From the NCBI GenBank assembly GCA_022453515.1, contig JAJNNY010000020.1, positions 601,087 through 665,086 on the forward strand: a stretch of DNA of 64,000 bases, read 5' to 3'. The notes under the pieces are model-generated. The model was not told the DNA's origin. It saw only the letters and a list, made by a program, of their open reading frames with translations, and searched no databases. The position numbers were made by a program, and so were the translations under genes. Positions 50,700 through 60,770 of this stretch are shown one piece after another. The stretch is from Astrocystis sublimbata. Its lineage: Eukaryota > Ascomycota > Sordariomycetes > Xylariales > Xylariaceae. Position 1 is the stretch's first letter. The number at the start of each line of letters is the position of its first letter.

Positions 50700-50974
50700 G
50701 GCGAGTGTCGCTGGCGCAAGGGCTATTGTAGCCTATAGCAATAGGGTTGGTCAAGCCACGACGGAGAGTGGAATCAGATCAAGTCTGGTGTCGAGGACAA
50801 TGCAAAAGAAGAAGGTAAAAGGTGGTGGTTTGCGATCCGGCAGCAGAGGCAATTCAGGGGTGCTCTGGTGATGGGAGACATTGGTGCCGCACCGGTCGTG
50901 CTGGCGCTCTGTCTCGCGGCCGGCGAGGGTGAGGCTTCGTAAGTCAAGCGAAAGGATGCACACACTCTCGGGCT

Positions 50975-50976
<2 letters not shown>

Positions 50977-51012
<36 letters not shown>
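50977..51012. repeat. (GT)18 microsatellite
   Basis: Thirty-six bases of uninterrupted GT, about 280 bp upstream of the ADF-H-like gene start. Confidence 0.95.
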
Positions 51013-51013
<1 letters not shown>

Positions 51014-54000
51014 TCAGCAATTGCAGCAATGCAGTGTGCCGTGATGCACCTGGAGGTGTTACGGCGTTAGGGGAGGTAGTACGAGCGATGCAGCGTGGGT
51101 TGTTCAGGTGGCAGGTTGGGTGTGCTGCGTTGCTGCGTTGCGGCCGAGATGGAAAAAAGGCGGGATCAATGATCTTAGCTGATGGATTAGGTCTGGGCTG
51201 GTGGGTCGGTGGGTCCCATCTGCTGGAGGTCCAGGGGTCTCCGTCCTCTGTCGAGTGACTCGAGTCTGTTTCTGCTCTGTGAGAGCTCTGTTGTTTGGCA
51301 TGCGACGGGCATGCGATACGCTATCGGACGGGGCCTCAGCACTAAGGATAGGGGTAGCCATTGGGCAATGGTCTAATGGTCTAATGGTCGAATGGGTGAT
51401 AGGGGTGCTACACCAACCCCGGAACCGCGGGCGCTAGGGCCTTCTCAGCGACACCAATTCTAGGTTCTGACACTCGACCATCCACAACAGGTTAGCACCC
51501 TCACCTTTCCAGATCGTTAGTACCATGATTCTAGAATTAAATCACTAGAACGCAATATCGAACAATTCCATGTGGAAGAGGGCAGGCTGGAATACGATGC
51601 AGTCTTGCCTGATCTCAGCATGTCAGGTAACGCATCTTGGACGAGATGAACTCCTTAGTAGTATCTGAGATGTATAGATCGCCATCATAATTGCAGCGGG
51701 TATGCTTTCCTGTTGCCATCATGATCGCACTCACACTCACACTACTACACTTACACACATCATGGATTTAGTAGGGACGTACAGTACATCTACATCCACA
51801 CAGCACGCGCAAGCCCGAAAATTTCATAGTGCATGCGCCGATGCAACCCAAAGCGCCCCGAATCTCGGCATAATAGAATCTCGGTATACCTCTGCGTCCA
51901 ACACCACTACTGCACGCGGGCGGGCTTACTTACATATGTATATCTCCGTACATACATCACTTTCGATGCTTCTGCGACTTGTCGTTCCCCGGCAGCAAGC
52001 CACACATGAAACACAATAATTGCCGGGGTCTCGCCTTATTCGCGGCGCCTGTGCCCATTGTTGCCCCATGGCCAGTAAGAGGAAATGTCAATAGTGAGAC
52101 CTCTGATCCGAAGGTTGGGGATGGTTCACTTCGAATAGTGCTGCCGATTTATTGTTCGAGACATTTGGCTTCTTGGAATGATCTGCATGTTTATGTTCGT
52201 GTGTTTACTTACTTCCATGCTAATGCGACGTAGTATCTGCAACTCACGAGCATCGTCGCTACATGCTTGCCTCCATCGGTACGCTCGAAATGTATGTGCG
52301 TCGTTTGCTGCTGGTGGTGGTGATGGTGGTTGGTGGTGGTGGTGGTGCAATCATGATCTGTTCATCACTATGCGCCCGGACCATCCAATGCCATTCATCC
52401 ACCCATCCATCATCGGCTATAAGCCTGCAGCCGTGAGTGCCGTCGGCGTCAGTCCATCACTGAATGACACACCTCCTCCGTAATTATTTTCATTGCTCTT
52501 CGCATCCGTCTACGTCTACCCACGCCTGCGATCGTCTGACGCGCATGACGGAAAACTTGAACAATCACAATGCCAAACTTCTCAAAGTCCAATCAAAAGC
52601 GCAAGCCACCCATTTTCATTTCGTCTCCGTCAGCCCTCGATTCAGCCCATCGAAGCTCGACTCTCGCTCGAACAATTGGTCTGCATGCATTGGATTGATC
52701 ATTTGACAGATCACCGCACGACGATCAATGCAGGAACACCGAATAGCAAGCCTTCGAAATCTCAATCAAAAAGAAACACCACCGCGCCCATCGCCCTATG
52801 TATTTTATTTTCCCAATATCCACAATCTTTCTTTTTCCCATTTTGCCCCCTTCAGCCCGCACGCGCTCAGCTCCGAACGGTTGCTACTTACTTACCTACC
52901 AGCCAATCGAACCTGTCTATCACTTTGCATATCGACCAAATGTCACCGAATCGGTTAAGATGTAGGTACGTAGGTCAATGCATATGGCAGAGGTGCCCTT
53001 GCATACATTTCTTGCATCCATCCATGATGTACCCCTCTCGCCTAACCTGGCATCTGGCTTGCCTTGGCTTGCGCCGAGATATGAGTTCCGTTTCAATATC
53101 ACATCCGCGACTTGCACCCACTCACTCACTCACCCATCCACCCACTACCCAACCCACCAAACAAACCCAAAAGAATACCCAAACCCCACGCCTGGACCTC
53201 CACCCCCCTCCCGCTCCTCCAACTTAGCCGTCTGTTTCAACTCGTGGCTTTGGAATTTTGCCCGATGTGCCCGTATGACATGAACAGCAAAGGGGTGATA
53301 GATAGGATGCAGCGCCTGCGCAATTGCAAGCAAGCAAGATAGCATTAAACGTACGTAGCGAAGTGTATGTAAGTCCATGAGCCACGGCGAACAAGTGGAA
53401 ATGCTACCATTTTACCCTGTAAAGACGTAAAGTTAGATTTCTCATGTAAGTATAATGCACTACATGAAAATCATCCCATCTTACCAACCCCATCAATTCC
53501 GCGATATAGAGTAATATTCAACCTCTTCAATAAGAATATGTAAAAACTTCCATAGTCCAACTAGCATTAGCAGCCTCGAAGATACATACACCCACACCCA
53601 CTCACGATCACGTCACTCGCCACACAACACATCTAGCCTTTCATCCTCACAGCCTGCTCAGTGCTCACTCAATCTAAACCTCCTCGCATCACATATACCC
53701 CGCACCACTCACTCATCATAAGCATTAAGTAGGTACTTAGTAACACGATCTCTCATGACTTCACACCAAGCCCCCAGCCTAGGTAGGTAGATTCCTGTGA
53801 TTTTTGCTTGCTCTTTGTTTCTTACTTACTTACTTGCCTATTTGCCTACCTAAGGACTGCCCGATCGCCCGCTAAAAATCCGAGTCGCAAGTCGCAAGTC
53901 GCAAGTTCAAGTGAGCAGGAGTCTGCCTACCTGAACACCTAAGCACTCAATTACCTAAACACCAGAATGCCAAAATACAAGTGAAACCATACCAATGCAA

Positions 54001-54440
54001 TTCTACTTGCTCACCAACCTACCTCTCTACCCATCTACCAAAGCATAAAATAGCATTTCGCAATCCCATCCCGAATAGTACATCAATAGATAAACAAACC
54101 CAAAATAAGAAAGGGTTAGGTCTGCAATATAGTTTGAAGCAAAAACATATCAAAACAAGCCTAGAAAAGACAAACCATCACCCAACTATGCAAGTACAAC
54201 CTTGAAATTATAAGCAAGTAAGCAAGTAAGTACCTAGGCTACCTAGGTAGGCACGTCACAAAGACAATATAGATATCTAGGTAGATAGCAACTCATCTGT
54301 ATCACATGAATCCTCGGATGAGAATACACGTGACCAACACACAATTACACCTACACACACACACGCACATGCCCACACACACACCTAAAGATATAATAGC
54401 CACACTAAAACACAAAGCCAGATAAGCGAGCGAGCAATAT

Positions 54441-54492
54441 ACATACATACATACATACATACATACATACATACATACATACACACACACAC
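54441..54492. repeat. (ACAT)10 followed by (AC)6
   Basis: Compound microsatellite: ten ACAT units then six AC units. Confidence 0.95.
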
Positions 54493-55238
54493 CACAAGAA
54501 GCAAGATCAATAGACAGAAACGCCACGTATCTATTCCCTATCCGCTATTCCCTATTCCCTACGTAGTCCCAAGTCCCAAGTTCCACGTCCCAAATACAAG
54601 TCAAGAGCTAAGTATAAATCCAAACGCAAGTGTTTATTATGTTAACTACCTAACTACCTAAGTCCAAAACCAAACCCAAACCTAACAAACCATGACCTTC
54701 CCATCGTACCTGATGTATCCCCAGCAGTCAGCTCATTGACTAAAAGCCCAACCCCAAGCCCAACCCCAAGGCCAGATACTCTAGATGTTATCTCTCATCT
54801 CTCATCTCTCATCGTCTCATCTCATCGTCTCATCATCTCATACCGTCTGTCTACCTCGCATGTATAACAACAGCGCAACCAGCGTGTGCTATCATACGAT
54901 TTTCAGCTACTAATCTAAAGCCCACTCCTCATGTCCTCTCTCCCCTCCTTCTGTCTCCCCTCATCCCTGTCTCTCCCTTCCTCTCCGTGTCTGTATCTTT
55001 CCCCATCCGCGTATGCCACGCTACATTTTCCAAGTCCCGAGCACATGAGCGAGTCTCTGACACACTACCAAATGCACCAAAGCAAGTCAAGTCATGTCGA
55101 GTCAAGGGAAGACACGGCCAGGCAAGGCAAGGACAGAACAAGGCAAGGGCAGACGATGCAAGACAAGCCAAGATGTGGCAAGACCAGACAAGTTCAATAC
55201 AAGTCCAATATAACAGACACGCCGACGACAAGACAAGC

Positions 55239-57209
55239 CTAAGCGACCTTCTCATGCTTCAGCTCAGGTGCAGCCTTCCCTTGCGCATCGCCTTCCTTAG
55301 CGCCTCTCTTGTCCTTGCCATTAGCCGGCGCCTTCGGGCTCTCATCGCCAACAACAACCTGGATCGGCTCCTCCTCGACGGACTCCTTGATAACAGTAGG
55401 TTTGAACTCCTTGTCCTTTACCTTATCATCATCCTCGCCCGCCGTGACCGGATCCCTGCCTCTGCCGCTATTACTCGCCGACACGCCGACGGCCGGTGAA
55501 TCGCCGTCGGCAATCTTCTGTCGCGTCGAGCTGACGATCTTCTCCGCCTCGCTGACCTTGCCATCCTCGCCTGTGCTGTCGCCCTCGACGCCGATGTGCT
55601 GGTCCTTGTGCTTGTTCTGCCCTAGCATGGCCGCCTTGTCGAAGCGGATGATCATGCACGACAGGTTGTCCGTGCTGAAGCGCGCGAGAGCGTGGTCGAC
55701 GAGGAGTTTAGAGGCCGCTACGGCATCGGTCTTGTCGCGGATGAGATCGACGGCTTCCTGATCCGTGCAGACGTCCCAAAGCTACACGCTCAGATGTTAG
55801 CCTTTGGGTCTAGAATTTCGCAGACGAACAAATAGAAACTTAATCACAACGGAATCCATGAACTGGGATCAGCTCACCCCATCGCAAGCTATGATGATGA
55901 ACTCGTCCACCTCGGGCTGGATGACCGTCTCAGTAGTGTACGGATGACCTGTGACAAGCTCCTTCATGTAGGTGTCTCCCAGGGCTCTCGTGACGGCCAG
56001 CACTCCGTTCACGCGGTTATTCAGTATCAGGCCCCCAGCATTGGCGATGCGCTTGCCCTCGTTCTCGTCGCTTCCCTTATGATCGTAGGACAGTCGCAGG
56101 GCCTTGCCGGCGCGGCAGAGGATGATACGCGCATCGCCGACGTTGGCCGTGTAGAGGACTCGTTGCCGTGTGGCGGAACCTTTTAATCTTGCGTGAGTTG
56201 ACTCTGGGTCGTTGTTGTTGTTGGCCTTGGTCTTGCCTTTGTCGTCCGACTTACTGTCCTTGTGGGTTTTGGATGCGTCCGATGTCTTGGAGGCCACGGC
56301 CGGGGCGATGGCCTGGGAACCGGTGGCAGAGCTCGAGCTAGGGACCCTGTCCTCCCAGCGCAGGACGGCGACGGCGGCGGTGCAGCCGCTGTTCTTCAGC
56401 GGCAGCCTCTCGAGCTGGGCGTCGACGCTGGTGAAGGTCTGGTCGAGGAGCTCGGGTATGGGCGCGTTGGGGTTGCGGCGGATGGTGTCCTCGAGAACCA
56501 AGTGGAGCTTCTTGCCACACCAGTCGGCGGCGAATGTGCCGGCATGACCATCGAATATGGCGAAGTAGCCGTTGTCGGTCTCGATCATGTCTTGCGACGA
56601 TGGGTCGACATGGCCATCGACGTCCTCGGCCGAGCTGCGAGACTTGGCATTCTTATCCGTGGCGTCGGCGGACAGGAGAGGGGCGGGGGTGGGCAGGAAG
56701 TTGTAGAGGAAAGCATGGGTATCTTCCATAGTACGGCGGCACTTCCTGTTCCGGTCTTCCCAGACGCCGACGCTGAAGGTCGACCTGGGGCCGGGGAGGG
56801 ATTCACCGGCGGAGTTGTTGTGCTGGCCCTGGGGCACGGCGAGGGCCTGGTCTTGTTTTCCGAGCTTCTGCAGGGGCGTGCGGGCGGAGGAGTCGCTGCT
56901 CTGGCGACCGGACTGGAAGTTGAGAGAGTTCCTGGCGCTCGCTATGAAGTTGCTCGCTTTGGAGGTGACGCCACTACTCCGGCGCTTCTTGTCGGCGGCA
57001 CCGACGTCGGCGTGCTGGCGGCCGGAAGGGCTGCCGTTGCCGCTGCGCTTCTCGCCGCTGGCGACCTGGTCGGGGGACTTGGACAGGCCATCGGTGGGCG
57101 GGTCGGAGGGCTTGGGATCGGCGGGAGCGGGGTCAGGGCGAGTGTTGGGCTCGGGAGCCTGGGCAGTGTCGGATTTGGCGGCTGGGGAATTGGAGCCGCC
57201 GCCAAACAT
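55239..57209 (-). CDS. PTC1: Ptc1-type protein phosphatase 2C
   Basis: Exons 57209-55878 and 55781-55239 (donor GTGAGC, acceptor TGTAG) give 624 residues. The frame is open further upstream but without ATG, so the start is [13 protein letters not shown]. Residues 1-155 are low-complexity. The PP2C domain follows: [36 protein letters not shown] (metal Asp/Gly), [57 protein letters not shown] and [16 protein letters not shown] across the exon join, ending [12 protein letters not shown]. All metal-binding Asp are present. Insertions of Ser/Lys/Asp-rich sequence lie at about residues 215-235 and 305-350, and a 140-residue acidic/basic tail follows the domain. Yeast Ptc1 dephosphorylates MAP kinases of the osmotic and cell-wall pathways; a similar role is inferred. 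Most of exon 1 lies inside the left arm of the palindrome. Confidence 0.9.
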
Positions 57210-60004
57210 CCTATTGAGCAGACCTCCCTGGTTGGAGAGACTGCGACGTTTATTTCCTGCCAGATTTTCGGAGGGGGAGCGGCAGGAGGACAGAGACAGC
57301 GAGGACACGGCTCCTGGCAAGGAAGTGGGAAAGGAACAGCGAGCAGCAGGGGCGAGGCGAGCGCAAGGCGAGCTGAGCAGAGTACTTGGACACCGAGATA
57401 AGCAGATATGGATGAATAGTCAGTGTTGAGTGATGCAATCAGCCAGGGGAGGCGACTAGGTCACAGAAGGCTGCAAGTGGCAAGTCCGACAGGTGTGTGT
57501 GCCAGGTAGGTGAAGACGCTCGAGCAGGTCGATAGAGGAATGAATGGGTTGGAGAAGCTGAGTCGGAGCTGTTGTCATGCGTGGGGCGGGCGACGGACGG
57601 CGGGAGGGCGCCGGTGTGAGCTTGGCAGGTGACGACTGGTCGCTCTTCCAAGGTTCGTCTGGTCACAAAGTGGTTAGCGGAAAGTTACCTACATACATAA
57701 CCCGGCATGCCAGCTCGGCCAGATGCGAACGCGCGGCGTCTCTGCAGAGCCCAGAGTGGAGAGCGGCTAATGGGGAATGGGCATGGGAATGGAGTCGGGC
57801 CCAACACAAAGACGCCAGCCAGCCCTCGAGAGCACACGGATGGAAAGGAGAAGCAAGCGAGCACAAAGAGCAGGATAGCGCTAGCAGAGGAACAACACAC
57901 ACGAGGAGGACAATAAACAGCCGAGAGCAAAACGTGGTTGTATGGGGAGGGAGGGGGAGTTGCACAAGGTTGAAAAGGGTATGCCAATAGTAAGGGTTCT
58001 TTGGGGGTTGGTAGGGCAGGGTAGCGTTCTGGTGGTGTGTTCATCCAGCCAGCAACTTGGGGTCACCTACCTCACTGTATGGTTTGTTAGTAACCTGGTA
58101 CGTTGGTAGGTAGGCACCTGTTTCGTGGGGTCTTTTGGGGTCTTGTTGCGGGAGGGGGATTGATTCTAAGTTGTGGAATTGGACAACACCCTAAACAATT
58201 GTTGAGAGGAAAATAGATGGAAGGAAATACGTGAGAAGATTGAAGTTGGAGTGAAGTGGAAGAGTCCAGGTAGGTGCCCGTAGGTACCTGCCTCCCTACG
58301 TAGACGGCAGTGGTGCACAGGATGCAGCAAACGCGATCATGCGCCATGCCGGAATCACCACGCACAGCAAACGCGACCTACCAGAGCCAGAGGATCGACG
58401 TCATGCGAAGCTTCGAGGTTCCAATCTTAGGCGCTGTCTATCTAAAGTGGCTTGGCGACGTGCTGCAGCCTGCACCTGAGGCAAGTGCCTGCCTTACCTC
58501 CTAGGTACATACCTACCGAGGCCCCGAAGGTGACTGAGCACCGCACCACTGCGAATACGATGATGCAAGATGAAAACATACTACTATTCTACGGAGATAC
58601 TAATTATCTCATTTCCTGGACGACTCACAGACTGACAGATAGATCGAGATTATCTACTCACCTCCCTTACGTAGACCGGCAGGACAGACGGACGTGAGAA
58701 TGGAGAATGGATGAGAGTGCAGGCAGGAGGGAGATGAACGGTGGGGTTTGATGTTTTAGGCCGACGGAACGGAATGAGACAAGGGTGCATGGGTACCTGA
58801 CTTCAGTGTAGGTAGGAACCTGGGGGCCTGGCCGGCCTCGACCAACCAGAACGCATCCGTGGATCGGCGTCGACACGAGGCATGTGCCGGGGGAGCTCTG
58901 CCTGTCTGCTCCAAAAAGCAACCCAAGCGAACCAGACAAGTGCACAGGTACGGACCGTACCATCCTACCTAATAACACAATGTTCAATAGTCTGTTTTCG
59001 CCTTGAATCTGTTTCATTAGATCTAGGTAATCTACTGGAACTGGGTGACCAGGATTGCCAGCTGTTTGGCAGCTGTGGGCGAGGCTGAATGGACTAGGGT
59101 ATGTTGGGCAGGTACGAATTACAGTGGGTTTCATGGATCTCTCACGGCTAAGGCCAGGTTTCTAGATTGCTCTCATCTAGATCCCACTTTTGGGTGTGGG
59201 CAATCCAACCCATTACAGGTGCGGCTGTAGGGGAGCCATGGGCTACGGGCTACGGCTGTAAAATTGTCCGGCATTTCTACGGCTATAAATAAGCCTCTGG
59301 AATGCCTGCTCTTACCTACTCCATAGCCCTCGCCATAGCACTTGCCATGCCGATACACACCCACCCAGGTATTTTCTATGGCCCCTTACATTGTCATGGC
59401 TCCCTATGGGAGCTGGTTGTTTTTTTTGGGTTTTAATACGTAGCCTTTATGCCCCGTTTCATTGGTGTTCTCGGTGAGGTTTCAAGTTGGGTGCCCAGTG
59501 CACTTCGGAGCAACGACCACGGATCGGAAATCAGTCCTCGACGCGTCTGAGTGCGAAAAGACACCCAAAGAGTCGCAGCGCGATCTAATCCTACGTCGCC
59601 GGCTCGCACAAGGCTATTCAAGCCTCCGAACATTCAGCCCCGTACACGATATCGAGACAAGCAGCCTTATGTACGCTTCCGCATACGCATACGAACTAGC
59701 TCAGCCACACACGACCCCTACGATCAGGGATCTCGAAGCCTTCATTGGCCCGTCGAAACAGCCTTACAAGAGAAGAGCCCTGAGCTACACGCGAGCCGCA
59801 GTGCCTAGCCTCGTGGGCACACACCCCTCTAAGCCTTCGATTCCGAGCCCCTTGACCAGCCGATTCCTCCGTATACGTATATCGCACGCGTCGCCCCCTT
59901 TGCATACAAATCGCAATACAACCTTGCTCCTTACGCGATGAGTGCGGAAGCCCCGACCTACGAGATTTACGAGACCCCGCACCTACGCGTACAAGGTACT
60001 TGGA

Positions 60005-60084
60005 CAGGTTGGGCTCTGATAACCTTGTTCCCCGAGCTATCTCTCGGGTGTGGGTTTTACCACTGCGCCAAAAGATCTATTGAT
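60005..60084 (-). ncRNA. tRNA-like sequence with Pol III A box, left-arm copy
   Basis: Read on the minus strand: GATCTTTTGGCGCAGTGGT, with TGGCGCAGTGGT fitting the A-box consensus TRGYNNARYNGG except its last base, then an ACCCGAG-loop-CTCGGG hairpin and, about 20 bases on, GGTTATCAGAGCC, a weak B-box match. The acceptor stem does not pair. Could be a decayed tRNA or the head of a tRNA-derived SINE. Confidence 0.3.
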
Positions 60085-60136
60085 GCTAGAACAAAGTTTT
60101 TGATTGCATTTATATGGTACTGAATCTAACACAACC
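60078..60136 (-). repeat. Short repeat copy A, left arm
   Basis: On the minus strand this reads TTAGATTCAGTACCATATAA, then GCAATCAAAAACTTTGTTCTAGCATCAATAGAT. It lies directly in front of the tRNA-like sequence and is similar to copy B at 60239-60297 in opposite orientation. Confidence 0.6.
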
Positions 60137-60238
60137 CGCAGACAGCTGCGCTTACGAGGCCAAGGGCTTTCGCAGACAGGCTGACAGGCTACCTACCTAC
60201 GTCGGCAATACTTGCCCACGTAGCCGCAGCTAAGGGTA

Positions 60239-60297
60239 AGTGGTTGGATTTATTGCCATATAAATATAATCAAGCTTTTATTCTAGTATTAATGGAT
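60239..60297 (+). repeat. Short repeat copy B, left arm
   Basis: Reads TTGGATTTATTGCCATATAA, then ATATAATCAAGCTTTTATTCTAG and ATTAATGGAT. Compared with copy A it shares the CCATATAAAT core and TTCTAG, with most differences being C/T or G/A changes. Confidence 0.6.
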
Positions 60298-60477
60298 TAT
60301 TTATATAATTAAAATATAATATTAAATATTTTTTTTATTTTTATTTTTTTTTTATTAAATTATTAAATATTAATATTTTAAAATTAATTATAAAAAATAT
60401 TATATATTTAATAATTTAATAAAAAAATAAAAATAAAAAAAATATTTAATATTATATTTTTAATTATATTAAATAAT
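60296..60477. repeat. A+T-only centre of the palindrome
   Basis: 182 consecutive bases contain no G or C. Includes long T runs on the left and matching A runs on the right, with TATTAAATATTAATATTTTA in the middle. Confidence 0.95.
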
Positions 60478-60535
60478 CCATTAATACTAGAATAAAGCTT
60501 GATTATATTTATATGGCAATAAATCCAACACTTAC
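60477..60535 (-). repeat. Short repeat copy B, right arm
   Basis: Mirror copy of 60239-60297, differing by single-base indels (GTGTTGG for GTGGTTGG, GCTTTATT for GCTTTTATT). Confidence 0.6.
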
Positions 60536-60638
60536 CCTTAGCTGCGGCTACGTGGCAAGTATTGCCGACGTAGGTAGGTAGCCTGTCAGCCTGTCTGCGA
60601 AAGCCCTTGGCCTCGTAAGCGCAGCTGTCTGCGGGTGT

Positions 60639-60697
60639 GTTAGATTCAGTACCATATAAATGCAATCAAAAACTTTTGTTCTAGCATCAATAGATCT
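60639..60697 (+). repeat. Short repeat copy A, right arm
   Basis: Mirror copy of 60078-60136, with one additional A in the AACTTTTG stretch. Confidence 0.6.
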
Positions 60698-60770
60698 TTT
60701 GGCGCAGTGGTAAAACCCACACCCGAGAGATAGCTCGGGGAACAAGTTGATCAGAGCCCAACCTGTCCAA
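60693..60770 (+). ncRNA. tRNA-like sequence with Pol III A box, right-arm copy
   Basis: A box at 60700-60711 (TGGCGCAGTGGT). The hairpin ACCCGAGAGATAGCTCGGG follows. The B-box-like region reads AAGTTGATCAGAG here, a poorer match than the left-arm copy. Same interpretation: decayed tRNA or tRNA-derived SINE head. Confidence 0.3.

Larger units (their letters stand above)
50700..55238. other. 4.5-kb intergenic with long microsatellites
   Basis: Promoter/leader of the ADF-H-like gene (to about 51.4 kb, with GT x18 at 50977-51012) and the 3' flank of the PP2C gene. Between are GGT repeats near 52308-52347, short direct repeats (CGCAAGT x3 at 53884-53906), ACAT x10 at 54441-54480 and CTCATCT repeats at 54792-54842. 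A 244-codon frame at 52493 has no motif and starts from a non-ATG-like context; not accepted. Confidence 0.5.
57210..60295. other. Left palindrome arm upstream of the PP2C gene
   Basis: Promoter and leader region of the PP2C gene (57.2-58.3 kb), then about 2 kb of non-coding or repeat-like DNA. Short TACCTACC/TAGGTAGG motifs occur near 58107 and 58270. A GGGAGCCATG/CATGGCTCCC inverted pair lies at 59232-59241 and 59395-59404. The stretch 59430-60240 has an open frame and tRNA-like sequence described separately. Confidence 0.5.

Noticed and set aside
52493..53227. 244-codon plus-strand frame
   Set aside because: Its sequence is Pro/Thr/His-rich from CA-rich intergenic DNA and overlaps other open frames.
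56262..57401. 379-codon plus-strand frame opposite the PP2C gene
   Set aside because: Antisense shadow of a GC-rich exon; the minus strand encodes a complete PP2C domain.
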